From: Balneolales bacterium
GTDB lineage: Bacteria > Bacteroidota > Rhodothermia > Balneolales > Natronogracilivirgulaceae
NCBI GenBank assembly: GCA_007132495.1
Contig: SLOL01000031.1
Span: forward strand, 1-36,373
Length of the DNA stretch: 36,373 nucleotides
Direction of reading: 5' to 3'
This document shows, piece after piece, positions 26,568 to 35,222 of the stretch. The notes below the pieces were generated by a model that saw only the letters and a list, made by a program, of their open reading frames with translations, made no database searches and was not told where the DNA came from. The translations under genes were made by a program, and so were the position numbers. Numbering within the stretch: position 1 is the stretch's first letter; each line of letters begins with the position of its first letter.

Positions 26568-29348
26568 TTAAGGGGACCTTGCAAGGACGGCTGCTTCACG
26601 ATACACCTGCTGCTTTCCGCTATGAAAATTGGATGCTGTAAAGTGGATGATGTAGATCCCGGTTCTGTTCATAACCCCTCCATCGGTCCGGCCGTCCCAG
26701 ATCAACCTGCCTGATTTTCCCGCACGTGTTCCGTCGGCAAGGGTGCGTACCAGGCGACCGGACCGGTCAAAGATACGGACATGGAGCAGATAGTCGGGTT
26801 CATCCAGCGAATACCGGATGATCAGATGGTCATTGGTCCCGCTGCCATCGGGAGAAAAAGGGTTGGGCTGCAGTTTTAAACCGGATGGTGCGGAAGTGTC
26901 CGGTACTGTCGCTACAGAGTTTTTCTGCCCCGGAGTTCCCCCTTCCGGAATCGTATTGGAAGTCCAGTTATCCGGGTCCATAGTGGCAGCATCGGGATGA
27001 ATTCGCTCCAGACTGATGCCCCTGGTATCCGGAAGAGCCGGATTGTGCCAGTCGGGATGGTACCAGAGCGAGTCCAGGATCCTGCCGTTTTGATCGGAAA
27101 GATACACTTCGTCACCCTGTGTGGAGAGCCCCAGTGTCAGGCGGTCGATTTGAAACGGGTAAAATCCGGCCGATGCAGGAAGTGAGAAGGCCCGGTAAAT
27201 GCGTGCCGTTTCCAGGGTCCGGCTGGTATCGGCATAAAACAAAGCATAAGCGTCCGGAAGCAGCATGGCGTGATCCGGTCCGGGCGGTTTGAGCATACGG
27301 ACCTCTCCGTTTTTGTCGGGCCGGTCATGCAGATAAAGTCCGTTCAGTTGCAGCGGGACATCTGACCGGTTGTAGATTTCGATATACTCACTCTGATCGG
27401 GGTGACTGCCGTACCGGTCGGTAACAGGCTCATACATGATTTCATTGAAGACCAGGTCCTGCTTTTGCGGTTGGAAAGCGAGGGGAATGGTGTGGGAAGG
27501 GTTTTCCCGGTCTGCAACGTCCCGGAGCCCGTAGATCTGCACTTCCCTGAATGTACGATCGATGCCCGATTCGGCAAGAAAGAGATATTTCGAAGCTGCG
27601 GAGCCTTCTTCAGGTGCATCAAGCGGTTTATCCAGAGCAAGCGGCCGGCCTTCCAGGTAGACATGTTCCAGGCTTGACGGCAGGATAAAACGGTTGAAGA
27701 TCAGCACGACCCGGTTGTCCTTTTTATGGGCGGCAAGAATGGTTTCCGGCAGCTCGGGTTGTTCGAGGTAGTGGTGGTTTTGCGCTCCGGCGGTATGTCC
27801 CGTCGGGTGACCTCTCCAGTTGGCCGGATCAAGCGAAGCGCCGTCGGGATCGATACGTTCGAGGGAGACGCCGTCATGGTTGCCGCCCCAGTCGGGAAGG
27901 TAGGCGGCACTGTCAATAGTCACACCTTGTGACGAGATCAGGGATACCGAATCACCGAAACGAGACAGTGATGGAAACGTGACCGTTTCGATGTGGAGTA
28001 CATCCGGATTGTTGATATCAAGACCGGGTTCGGAGATCACTGCCTTTGAATTCGGAGGGAGATGCAACCCCTTCGTGTCATGACCTTCGCCCAGCACTAC
28101 CGGAGCACCCAGCGACCGGGACAGCCGCAAGTCCTCGAGATCAATATATTTATTACTCCGGTTCATCACTTCAACAAAGCGGGGGCTTCCGGCATTATCC
28201 GGCCGGTATAGTATTTCATTGATAATGATATCGAACGGTGCCGCATCGTCGGTTATGACAAATTCGTGATATTGCGGTTTGGCATTTTGGCCATAAATGG
28301 TCTGGAACGCCCCGGTTTTCAGAATATGCTCACCCGACTCAATTGTGCCCCTGAATTGCAGCCGGCAGATTTGGGGGTGGGTGCAATGGATCTGATTCGG
28401 GTGGATGTTGTCATTGAGTTCGAACAGAGCGGCAGTGAGATAGGTGGAATCGGGCGGGACATTGAAGGTGACTTTCAACTCCAGACCGGCTGTATCCATG
28501 CTGTTTGGCCGGGCGGATGTATACCTGTCAGAAGCATATTTCGCACCTGTATCATGATCAGGTTGCAAATGTTCACCGGACACGTTGATTTCGGATATTT
28601 CCGGTTCCGGCAGGGTTTGGGCAAGCAGGATGTCACCAAAATAGAAACGGTCGCGGCGGGTGGTACTGTAATGGACCCGGAATCCGAAATGTCCGGAAAG
28701 GTCATTCAGGGATTCATCAAGGGCGTGTGTTTCGGACTGAACCAGCGGTATAGTCGAGTCACCGGACGCGATATAAAGATGGATCTCATCGTCAGGGGCC
28801 CGCACGATCCGGATTCGATAACCGGTATTTTCCGTAATGGTAACATCACTCTTAAGCAGCTCCACCGGTCCGGTTTCCCGGTCGTCACGAATCAGACGAA
28901 AGTGTTTTGGAGTGCCGTTTTCACCGGTCCTCAAGGCCAATCCGCCTGCTTGAGTTTCATCGTTCAGTACCGGGTTTTCGGCATTCAGAAAAAAATAAGC
29001 GCGGTTGGAATTTGACGGGAGAAAATCCTGCCGGACATACCATTCCCAGACGACGGGCTCAAAAGATTCCCGGATTGCCAGCCAGGAGGTGTTCCGGTCC
29101 GGCGGGGCGTTCAGCCGTAGCGGTCCGGGAGACGCGGTGTCGTCTACGTGGTAGAAAGCAAGGTCACCTGTCCAGTTCAGAGAGTCGGGAGGAGCGGAGA
29201 AATCGGTGTAAAACAGTGGGGGATCGGCATAAGCGTTGTAATCAGAAGAAAACGGCGGTGTCAGAATAAAGCACAATCCGGATAAAATGTGCAGGATCCT
29301 TATGGGCTTTGTTGCGGTGATCTCCTTCGGATGAAACACCCGATGCAT
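26568..29348 (-). CDS. Large secreted protein with two lamin-tail domains and FlgD-like C-terminus
   Basis: A 926-residue exported protein from the ATG at 29348. It opens with a signal region (IRILHILSGLCFILTPPFSS), then a LamG/concanavalin-like domain (about 45-245: LFYTDFSAPPDSLNW, WLAIRESFEPVVWEWYVRQ). Next is a first lamin-tail-like domain (about 373-525: IIINEILYRPDNAGSPRFVEVMNRS), an Ig-like domain (about 540-625: RVVLIFNRFILPSSL), and a second lamin-tail domain (about 630-810: LVFNEIMYEPV, EYIEIYNRS). The C-terminal domain (about 825-920: LQPNPFSPDGSGTND, RIFDRSGRLVRTL, WDGRTDGG) resembles FlgD Ig or type IX sorting domains. No enzyme motif is seen. A GTG start at 29432 is possible, but its GGAG is only two bases from the start. 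Likely a surface adhesion or structural protein. Confidence 0.85.
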   Translation of the reverse strand: MHRVFHPKEITATKPIRILHILSGLCFILTPPFSSDYNAYADPPLFYTDFSAPPDSLNWTGDLAFYHVDDTASPGPLRLNAPPDRNTSWLAIRESFEPVVWEWYVRQDFLPSNSNRAYFFLNAENPVLNDETQAGGLALRTGENGTPKHFRLIRDDRETGPVELLKSDVTITENTGYRIRIVRAPDDEIHLYIASGDSTIPLVQSETHALDESLNDLSGHFGFRVHYSTTRRDRFYFGDILLAQTLPEPEISEINVSGEHLQPDHDTGAKYASDRYTSARPNSMDTAGLELKVTFNVPPDSTYLTAALFELNDNIHPNQIHCTHPQICRLQFRGTIESGEHILKTGAFQTIYGQNAKPQYHEFVITDDAAPFDIIINEILYRPDNAGSPRFVEVMNRSNKYIDLEDLRLSRSLGAPVVLGEGHDTKGLHLPPNSKAVISEPGLDINNPDVLHIETVTFPSLSRFGDSVSLISSQGVTIDSAAYLPDWGGNHDGVSLERIDPDGASLDPANWRGHPTGHTAGAQNHHYLEQPELPETILAAHKKDNRVVLIFNRFILPSSLEHVYLEGRPLALDKPLDAPEEGSAASKYLFLAESGIDRTFREVQIYGLRDVADRENPSHTIPLAFQPQKQDLVFNEIMYEPVTDRYGSHPDQSEYIEIYNRSDVPLQLNGLYLHDRPDKNGEVRMLKPPGPDHAMLLPDAYALFYADTSRTLETARIYRAFSLPASAGFYPFQIDRLTLGLSTQGDEVYLSDQNGRILDSLWYHPDWHNPALPDTRGISLERIHPDAATMDPDNWTSNTIPEGGTPGQKNSVATVPDTSAPSGLKLQPNPFSPDGSGTNDHLIIRYSLDEPDYLLHVRIFDRSGRLVRTLADGTRAGKSGRLIWDGRTDGGVMNRTGIYIIHFTASNFHSGKQQVYREAAVLARSP

Positions 29349-29504
29349 CAGATCATTACCGATCTGAAAAATAAATAGGGTTACGGAGTGGTCACCCCGC
29401 AACCCCATAGGACTGTAGAATTGCGCCTTCACGACTCCTCAACGAATAGTTCGGTTGGTGTTAATCAGTTCGGTTATACAGATGATCGTGGGAACAATTC
29501 CTTA

Positions 29505-29512
29505 CAAAGGTA
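29505..29512 (-). promoter_or_regulatory. Candidate -7 box of the lamin-tail gene
   Basis: On the minus strand this reads TACCTTTG, an exact TAnnTTTG match. An imperfect TTTC lies 17 bases further upstream where a TTTG box would be expected. It would give a leader of about 150 bases to the ATG at 29348, or about 70 to the GTG at 29432. Confidence 0.35.
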
Positions 29513-29676
29513 TCACATTAAAGAACTACGAAATTTGTAATAAAAAATAGTGACGAATCTTTGGGCAAAGTAGGGATTGATATCCTTGAATGCAACAAAA
29601 AAAGCGCTTTTTTGATGAAAAATCGTTTGTTTTTTATAGATAGCTGCGGGGTGTGGTCAGAGTGACCGGGAAAGAG

Positions 29677-29713
29677 TACCTGTCCCGGAAGGTTCAGGAT
29701 TCCGGAACAGGTA
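29677..29713 (-). terminator. Terminator-like hairpin after asd
   Basis: A 12-bp stem with one mismatch (29677-29688 with 29702-29713) and a 13-base loop lies 8 bases after the asd stop. On the minus strand it is followed by CTCTTTCCC, a weak T-run. It probably ends asd transcripts. Confidence 0.6.
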
Positions 29714-29721
29714 TGATCGGT

Positions 29722-30777
29722 TTATTTTATAAACCCCTTGGCATGCAGCAGCTCGGCATTGAGGATAGAGCATCCTGCGGCTCCGCGAATGGTGTTGTGT
29801 CCGAGTGCGGTAAATGCGATATCAAGCACGTTTGATGCTCTCAGGCGTCCCATTCCGACTTGCATGCCGTTTTCCGCCAGCGAATGGTGGCGTGGCTGGG
29901 GATAACGGAAATCGTCATACAGGCGTACCGGTGTTGCCGGTGCGGAGGGTAGATCAAATTCGGCAAGCGGATTTTTCCAGTTGCGTACCACCTCTTTAAC
30001 CTCTTCAATATCACCGGGATTGTTGGTAAGGCGAACTGCTACGGAGAGGAGGTGACCGTCAATGACCGGAACCCGCACGGCGGTTGCCTGAACCGGAAAT
30101 TCGGCAAAGTTGATTTTGCCGTTTTCAAGCTTGCCCATCAATTTAAGCGGCTCAATTCCGATCTTGTCCTCTTCACCACTGATATAGGGAAGGATATTGC
30201 CCAGGATATCCAGACTGGGTACACCGGGATAGCCGGCTCCGGATATCGCCTGCATGGAAGTGAGCATGACCTCTTCAACGCCGAAAGCGTCATACATCGG
30301 TTTGAGGGCCATAACCAGCGGAATACATACACAGTTCGGGTTTGTGACAATGAATCCGCGGCCGTTGGGATCAAAATTCTGGGTTTTGATCAATTCGGTA
30401 TGATCCGGATTGACTTCGGCCACCATCAACGGCACCGTTTCATGCTGCCGGTAATTGCGGGCGTTCGAGATCACCGGAACGCCCGACTCGGCAAAGGAGC
30501 GTTCAATGTCGGTAGCGACCCCGGAATCCAGGCCTGAAAACACAAAATCGACATCCATCTGATCCGGCTCACATGTGCTTACGATCAGCTCTGCAATATC
30601 ATCCGGCATCTCGGTGGATTCCACCCAGTTTGCCGCCTCCCGGTAGGTTTTACCGGCACTTCGTTCCGAAGCTCCCAGTGCTGTCACTTTGAACCAGGGA
30701 TGGTTACGCAGCAAATGAATAAATTTTTGTCCGACAGCTCCTGTTGCTCCAAGTACACCAACGCGAAATTCAGCCAT
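29722..30777 (-). CDS. asd: Aspartate-semialdehyde dehydrogenase, archaeal/fungal type
   Basis: This enzyme reduces aspartyl phosphate to aspartate semialdehyde, the branch point to Lys/diaminopimelate, Met and Thr. It is 351 residues. The NADP-binding start VGVLGATGAVGQKFIHLL, the GASERSAGK segment, the catalytic Cys149 in TNPNCVCIP and His242 in IDGHLLSVAVR are intact. The wording (HPWFKVTALGASERSAGK, SNARNYR, VPLMVAEVNPDH) matches the archaeal/yeast-type subfamily (as TIGR00978) rather than the E. coli-type enzyme. The ATG at 30777 is clear. It stands alone with its own terminator-like hairpin. Confidence 0.95.
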   Translation of the reverse strand: MAEFRVGVLGATGAVGQKFIHLLRNHPWFKVTALGASERSAGKTYREAANWVESTEMPDDIAELIVSTCEPDQMDVDFVFSGLDSGVATDIERSFAESGVPVISNARNYRQHETVPLMVAEVNPDHTELIKTQNFDPNGRGFIVTNPNCVCIPLVMALKPMYDAFGVEEVMLTSMQAISGAGYPGVPSLDILGNILPYISGEEDKIGIEPLKLMGKLENGKINFAEFPVQATAVRVPVIDGHLLSVAVRLTNNPGDIEEVKEVVRNWKNPLAEFDLPSAPATPVRLYDDFRYPQPRHHSLAENGMQVGMGRLRASNVLDIAFTALGHNTIRGAAGCSILNAELLHAKGFIK

Positions 30778-30873
30778 GTTTAATAATATTTATAGTCCTT
30801 GGTTGATAAAATTGCCGTGGAGTGCTATTCCAATATTAGAAAAAAACGCACCCCACCTGTTAAGATACTGTTA

Positions 30874-30893
30874 TCATGTACAGTATGACATGA
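30874..30893. promoter_or_regulatory. Small inverted repeat between divergent asd and the NmrA-like gene
   Basis: TCATGT (30874-30879) and ACATGA (30888-30893) are perfect 6-bp complements with an 8-base spacer, about 97 bases upstream of asd and 113 upstream of the plus-strand gene. The geometry suits a dimeric regulator, but a 6-bp repeat can arise by chance. The rest of the 228-base gap shows no coding sequence. Confidence 0.25.
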
Positions 30894-31005
30894 ACTCAAT
30901 AAGATATCAAATTGGCAATAGAATAGCCAAGCTCACTGCCGGTATCGGGAAAATGGACGGTTACCAGGCAGATTACTCTGATTAATTCTGTATTTTGATT
31001 CCATC

Positions 31006-31905
31006 ATGGCATCTCCGGTAAAAAAAATTACGGTTATCGGCGGCACCGGCATGCTTGGCAAGCCTGTGGTTCGTGCATTGGTGCGTGGCGATTATGAGGT
31101 AACGGCAATGGTCCGGAATCTTGAAAAAGCGAAACGCACGCTGCCCGATGAGGTGAAGCTGGTGTCGGGTGACCTGCAAAACAGGGATGATATCATCCGG
31201 GCGCTGGAGGATGCGGAGGGGGTGTACCTGAACCTGTCCACCCGGCCGGAAACTCCGAAATATGCAGAGTTTTTGCCCGAACGGGACGGGGTGGAGCAGG
31301 TTCTGTCCGTTGTATCGGAGATGAACTCAGCGGGCGCCGGCATCCGCCGGATTGGAGTCATTTCATCACTTGTGCACCGCTGTGCGGATACGAACAGGTT
31401 TGACTGGTGGTTGTTCGAGATCAAAAAGTGGGCGGTTAAAGCACTCAGGGAAGCCCAGGTTCCGGTCACCATCTTTTATCCATCCACTTTCATGGAAACC
31501 ATGGACCAGGGAGGAGTGTTTCAGGGGCGCCGGCTGGTACTGGTGGGTAAGTCACGTCAGCCGATGCACTTCATCGCGGGGGCGGATTACGGCCGGATGG
31601 TTGCGGAGGCTTTTCGGGTGACCGGTGATCAGAACTGCGAATTCGATATTCAGGGTCCGGAACCGCTGACCTTTGAAGAGGCTGCATTGACCTTTGTGAA
31701 AAATTACCGCCATGGTCCGGTAAAAATAAGTCGCATACCATTATGGCTGATGAAAGCAGCCGGAATATTCAGTAACGAAGTGCAATACCTGGCGAGAATG
31801 ATGGAGGCGCTGAACAGTTGCCCCGAACCGTGGTCAGGTCAGGAGGCGTGGAACCGGCTGGGGCGACCGAAGATCACTTTTGCCGAATATGTCAAAAAAC
31901 TGTAA
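31006..31905 (+). CDS. NmrA-like NAD(P)-binding oxidoreductase
   Basis: A 299-residue atypical short-chain dehydrogenase of the NmrA/SDR_a type. The dinucleotide-binding motif ITVIGGTGMLGKPVVRAL is at 8-25, followed by AMVRN (NADP-type basic residue) and VSGDLQNRDDI. The GVISSLV strand lacks the YxxxK catalytic pair expected of classical SDRs, so it could be a redox sensor or an isomerase-like enzyme rather than a dehydrogenase. The C-terminal substrate domain contains FDIQGPEPLTFEEAA. The substrate is unknown. The ATG at 31006 is well placed. It is followed after about 100 bases by the ThuA lipoprotein gene on the same strand. Confidence 0.88.
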   Translation: MASPVKKITVIGGTGMLGKPVVRALVRGDYEVTAMVRNLEKAKRTLPDEVKLVSGDLQNRDDIIRALEDAEGVYLNLSTRPETPKYAEFLPERDGVEQVLSVVSEMNSAGAGIRRIGVISSLVHRCADTNRFDWWLFEIKKWAVKALREAQVPVTIFYPSTFMETMDQGGVFQGRRLVLVGKSRQPMHFIAGADYGRMVAEAFRVTGDQNCEFDIQGPEPLTFEEAALTFVKNYRHGPVKISRIPLWLMKAAGIFSNEVQYLARMMEALNSCPEPWSGQEAWNRLGRPKITFAEYVKKL

Positions 31906-32004
31906 TAATTGTCAGAAAGCCGTAATCATTCCGGTAGTCACTGTTTATTCTTTTTTGTATGTTGAAAACCGGAGATAACATTTCACCCCAAATCCTATAA
32001 GACT

Positions 32005-32769
32005 ATGCGCAATTTATATTTATTACTCACAGTGATCGTGGGCTCTTCTTTTCTGTTTTCCTGCAGTCCGGGTGCCGGTGAAGCGGTTACCCATGCTGTT
32101 GAAGAAAGCCGTGGCAACATATTGATATTTTCAAAGACCACCGGATTTCGCCATGATTCCATCGAACCGGGACAGGAGGCACTGACAGAGTGGGCCAACC
32201 GGAGAGGTTATTCAACATCCGTTACCGAAGATGCCGACTACTTTACAGCAGGTAATCTTTCAGGGTACGATGCGGTCGTTTTCATGAATACCAGCGGTAC
32301 ACTGTTTAACAGCTCACAACGGGAAGCGTTTGAAGGGTATATTCGCAATGGCGGCGGGTATGTCGGGGTGCATGCGGCATCCGATACCGAATATGACTGG
32401 CCCTGGTACGGTGAGCTGGTCGGTGCCTGGTTTGACAACCATCCCCCCGGGGTATTCGATGCCGAAGTCAATGTAGTTGATTGCGACCATATTTCCACGC
32501 ATATGTTGCCCGAGCGGTGGGTGCGCATTGACGAATGGTACAATTTCCAGGAAGTACCCGCCCATGTAAACGAGCTGCTGGAAATGGATACCGACTCCTA
32601 TGAGGGTAGTGATCATCCGGGAGAGCATGCCATCTCCTGGTATCATGAATATGACGGCGGACGCGCCTTTTATACCGCTATGGGGCACACATCCGAGTCT
32701 TTTTCAGAGCGCCTGTTCATGAGGCATCTATGGGGCGGTATCCTGTATGCCATGGGCGAGGATCTGTAA
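32005..32769 (+). CDS. ThuA-family lipoprotein
   Basis: A 254-residue protein of the ThuA (trehalose utilisation, glutamine amidotransferase-like) family, common as secreted carbohydrate-related proteins in Bacteroidota. The N-terminus is a lipoprotein signal with lipobox LFSC; Cys20 would be lipidated. The family motifs are intact: NILIFSKTTGFRHDSI, YDAVVFMNTSG, GGGYVGVHAASDTEYDWPWY, VRIDEWYNF, PISWYHEYDGGRAFYTAMGHT (read ISWYHEYDGG here) and LWGGILYAMG. The function is presumed hydrolase or oxidoreductase on sugars, but no substrate can be given. The ATG at 32005 is well placed for the signal. No sugar operon is adjacent. Confidence 0.92.
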   Translation: MRNLYLLLTVIVGSSFLFSCSPGAGEAVTHAVEESRGNILIFSKTTGFRHDSIEPGQEALTEWANRRGYSTSVTEDADYFTAGNLSGYDAVVFMNTSGTLFNSSQREAFEGYIRNGGGYVGVHAASDTEYDWPWYGELVGAWFDNHPPGVFDAEVNVVDCDHISTHMLPERWVRIDEWYNFQEVPAHVNELLEMDTDSYEGSDHPGEHAISWYHEYDGGRAFYTAMGHTSESFSERLFMRHLWGGILYAMGEDL

Positions 32770-32787
32770 GCAGTTGCTGCGGCCGGG

Positions 32788-32812
32788 GCATTTTTATCCG
32801 CCCGAAAAATGC
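32788..32812. other. Inverted repeat downstream of the ThuA gene
   Basis: GCATTTTT (32788-32795) and AAAAATGC (32805-32812) form a perfect 8-bp stem with a 9-base loop, 19 bases after the ThuA stop. It lacks a GC-rich stem and a following T-run, so it is only a weak terminator candidate; it may also lie in the glyS leader. Confidence 0.35.
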
Positions 32813-32891
32813 GTTATATTTAAAGCTTGCTTTTTACAAATGACACCATTCAAACCCAGGCATTTGAGCTGATTTAACGCAGAAACGTATT

Positions 32892-34385
32892 ATGGCATCA
32901 AAAAACCGGCTGGATAAAATTGTTTCGCTATCCAAAGCGCGTGGATTCATTTTTCAATCATCGGAAATCTATGGCGGACTCAGTGCCGTATATGACTATG
33001 GCCCGCTGGGCGTTGAACTCAAACGCAAGCTGAATCAGGTATGGTGGTCGTCCATGACCCAAAAACACGATAATATCGTCGGGCTTGACGCCGCCATACT
33101 GATGCACCCCACTGTTTGGAAAGCGAGCGGACACGTTGACAGCTTCAGTGATCCGATGATCGATGACAAGCAGTCCAAAATGCGTTACCGGGCCGATCTG
33201 CTGATCGAAGAGCACATCCGGAAGCTTCGGGAAAAAGGGGATGAAGAAAATGCGGACCGGGTCCAGGAACTGCTGGATACGTCAGGCACCCGCAAATCTT
33301 TGAACGATGATCTCTATGATATCATCATGCAGGAAGAGATCAAGGGACCCGATTCGGGGGCGTTCGACTGGACCGAAGTCCGGCAGTTCAACCTGATGTT
33401 CAAGACACAATTCGGGGCGACCGCCGCCGGCGAGGAGTCGGAAGTCTACATCCGCCCGGAGACCGCCCAGGGGATATTTGTCAATTTCACCAATGCGCTG
33501 AATACCACGCGACAGCAGGTGCCTTTCGGCATCGCGCAGATAGGCAAAGCATTTCGCAATGAAGTAGTAGCCCGGCAGTTCATCTTTCGCATGCGCGAGT
33601 TTGAGCAGATGGAGATGCAGTATTTTGTCAAGCCGGGTACCGACTCCGACGAATACGAGCGATGGAAGCAGGAGCGGATGGCGTGGCACAAGAACATTGG
33701 AATCCGCCCCTCGAAGCTCCGGTTCCACGACCATCCTGAAGATAAACTGGCTCACTATGCCAAAGAGGCGGTGGATGTGCAGTATGAATTCCCGATCGGA
33801 TGGCAGGAGGTGGAAGGTATCCACAACCGGACCGACTTTGACCTGGGGGCGCATCAGAAGTTTTCCGGTAAAAAGATGGAGTTTTTCGACCCCCACAGCC
33901 AGGAGCGCTATATCCCGTATGTGGTAGAGACTTCGATCGGGCTGGATCGCACCTTGCTGATGGTGTTATGCGATGCGTATCGCGAGGAAGAAGTGCCCGG
34001 AGAGAAGGAAGGGTCGGTCGAGACCCGCACCGTACTGAAGATGCATCCGAAACTGGCACCGGTTACAGCGGGAGTGTTCCCGTTGATCAAGAAGCCTGAA
34101 CTGCAGGAACTGGCCCGGAAGATCCAGGACGACCTGGCCGAGGACTACAAAGTACAGTATGACGAAAAGGGATCGATCGGTAAACGGTATCGGCGGCTGG
34201 ATGAGGCCGGTACACCATTCTGTATCACCATTGACTTTGACGGACTGGAAGATCAAACCGTGACCATTCGTGACCGGGACACGATGAAGCAGGAGCGAAT
34301 CGCTGTTGACAAGGTGGGCGAAGTGATCCGAAGCCGGATGAAACAGTGGTCACCGGAGGGAAACAGTACCGAACAACAGGGTTGA
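32892..34385 (+). CDS. glyS: Glycyl-tRNA synthetase, single-chain homodimer type
   Basis: It charges tRNA-Gly with glycine. It is 497 residues and of the alpha-2 type found in archaea, eukaryotes and many bacteria, not the E. coli alpha2beta2 type. The start LDKIVSLSKARGFIFQSSEIYGG is typical. Class II motif 2 is in AQIGKAFRNEVVARQFIFRMREFEQMEMQYF, and motif 3 is ETSIGLDRTLLMVL. EVYIRPETAQGIFVNF is the Gly-binding segment. The C-terminal anticodon-binding domain (about 380-497) is complete. The ATG at 32892 is clear. It stands as a single gene before the FKBP gene. Confidence 0.97.
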   Translation: MASKNRLDKIVSLSKARGFIFQSSEIYGGLSAVYDYGPLGVELKRKLNQVWWSSMTQKHDNIVGLDAAILMHPTVWKASGHVDSFSDPMIDDKQSKMRYRADLLIEEHIRKLREKGDEENADRVQELLDTSGTRKSLNDDLYDIIMQEEIKGPDSGAFDWTEVRQFNLMFKTQFGATAAGEESEVYIRPETAQGIFVNFTNALNTTRQQVPFGIAQIGKAFRNEVVARQFIFRMREFEQMEMQYFVKPGTDSDEYERWKQERMAWHKNIGIRPSKLRFHDHPEDKLAHYAKEAVDVQYEFPIGWQEVEGIHNRTDFDLGAHQKFSGKKMEFFDPHSQERYIPYVVETSIGLDRTLLMVLCDAYREEEVPGEKEGSVETRTVLKMHPKLAPVTAGVFPLIKKPELQELARKIQDDLAEDYKVQYDEKGSIGKRYRRLDEAGTPFCITIDFDGLEDQTVTIRDRDTMKQERIAVDKVGEVIRSRMKQWSPEGNSTEQQG

Positions 34386-34518
34386 TCCGGAACGGGAATA
34401 CCGTATGACGATTATAATATTACCGCCGGCTGATCGTTCGCGCTTTACCCGCGAGCACTGAAGCATCAAATTTCAGCGATCTGTGTTGGAAAGGGGTAAT
34501 TTCAAAAAGTGCATAATA

Positions 34519-34547
34519 ACTTCTGTTTTTATATGTTAGACAGAAGT
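34519..34547. promoter_or_regulatory. Inverted repeat in the FKBP leader
   Basis: ACTTCTGT (34519-34526) and ACAGAAGT (34540-34547) are perfect 8-bp complements around a 13-base AT-rich centre. The right arm ends 37 bases before the FKBP start. It could be an operator flanking a promoter element or a leader hairpin; nothing in the sequence decides between them. Confidence 0.4.
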
Positions 34548-34584
34548 AAATGAATGATAAATACGAATCCAAAAGAGCAATACA

Positions 34585-35013
34585 TTGGCTACTATAAAAG
34601 AAGGCGACACCGTAAAAGTACACTACACCGGAAAAGTTTCTGACGGATCGGTTTTCGATTCCTCCAAGGAACGCGAACCGCTTGAGTTCACCATTGGTGA
34701 GGGCAAGTTGATTCCCGGTTTTGAAAAAGCTGTAGTGGGCATGGATGTTGGTGACAGCAATACGGTAACCATACCCTCCGACGAAGCTTACGGCGAAAAA
34801 CGCGATGACATGGTCGTGGATGTTGAAAAAAACCAGATTCCGGAAGATATCAGTCCGGAAGTGGGGCAACAGCTACAGATTCAGCAAAAAGACGGTGGTG
34901 CCATACCGGTTGTAATAACCGATGTCACTGAAGAGACCGTTAAGCTTGATGCCAATCACCCATTGGCCGGTCAGGACCTGACCTTTGAGATCGAGGTGGT
35001 TGAAAAAGTCTGA
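34585..35013 (+). CDS. FKBP-type peptidyl-prolyl isomerase, SlyD-like
   Basis: A 142-residue two-domain FKBP. The isomerase half has GDTVKVHYTGKVSDGSVFDSS and LEFTIGEGKLIPGFEKAVVGM; the flap-like insert (about 72-120) is the SlyD chaperone domain; and LDANHPLAGQDLTFEIEV closes the fold. It lacks the long His/Cys-rich metal tail of E. coli SlyD, ending at EVVEKV. Family knowledge: it speeds proline isomerisation and holds unfolded chains, normally in the cytoplasm, and no signal peptide is present. The start codon is TTG at 34585 (MATIKEGDTV); no ATG is available in this position. A strong terminator follows. Confidence 0.94.
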   Translation: MATIKEGDTVKVHYTGKVSDGSVFDSSKEREPLEFTIGEGKLIPGFEKAVVGMDVGDSNTVTIPSDEAYGEKRDDMVVDVEKNQIPEDISPEVGQQLQIQQKDGGAIPVVITDVTEETVKLDANHPLAGQDLTFEIEVVEKV

Positions 35014-35072
35014 CGGCGTCGGTCTTGAAATTATTTACGAACATTCACCGGAAACTGTCGGTGAACATTATC

Positions 35073-35106
35073 AGGGAATCCTCGTACTGAGGGTTCCCTT
35101 TTTTTT
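35073..35106 (+). terminator. Rho-independent terminator after the FKBP gene
   Basis: An 11-bp stem (35073-35083 with 35089-35099, one G-U pair), a 5-base loop and an eight-T run (35099-35106) make a textbook terminator 60 bases after the FKBP stop. A smaller inverted repeat just upstream (TTCACCG/CGGTGAA, 35044-35065) precedes it. Confidence 0.93.
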
Positions 35107-35222
35107 CGTGCGCCCGGCAGGGCGCATTCGCCTGGACTTAATCTGTTTGATACAGTGAGGCAATGTCGTAGTGTATGTAACCGGGGTACGGGATGCTACT
35201 GTTCGGCACCAAAGGAGTATCG

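Larger units (their letters stand above)
29349..29721. other. Gene-free stretch between asd and the lamin-tail gene
   Basis: No convincing coding sequence is seen in these 373 bases. From right to left it holds a hairpin just after the asd stop (29677-29713), a short A/T palindrome around a GCGC core (29597-29613), a candidate promoter at 29505-29512, and the lamin-tail leader. The middle is AT-rich, as expected of a promoter region. Confidence 0.6.

Noticed and set aside
28266-29015. 249-codon plus-strand frame within the lamin-tail gene
   Set aside because: Antisense shadow of a gene with clear domain order.
29597-29613. A/T palindrome with GCGC core as a terminator
   Set aside because: The GC stem is only 4 bp with no loop, so it is unlikely to terminate transcription.
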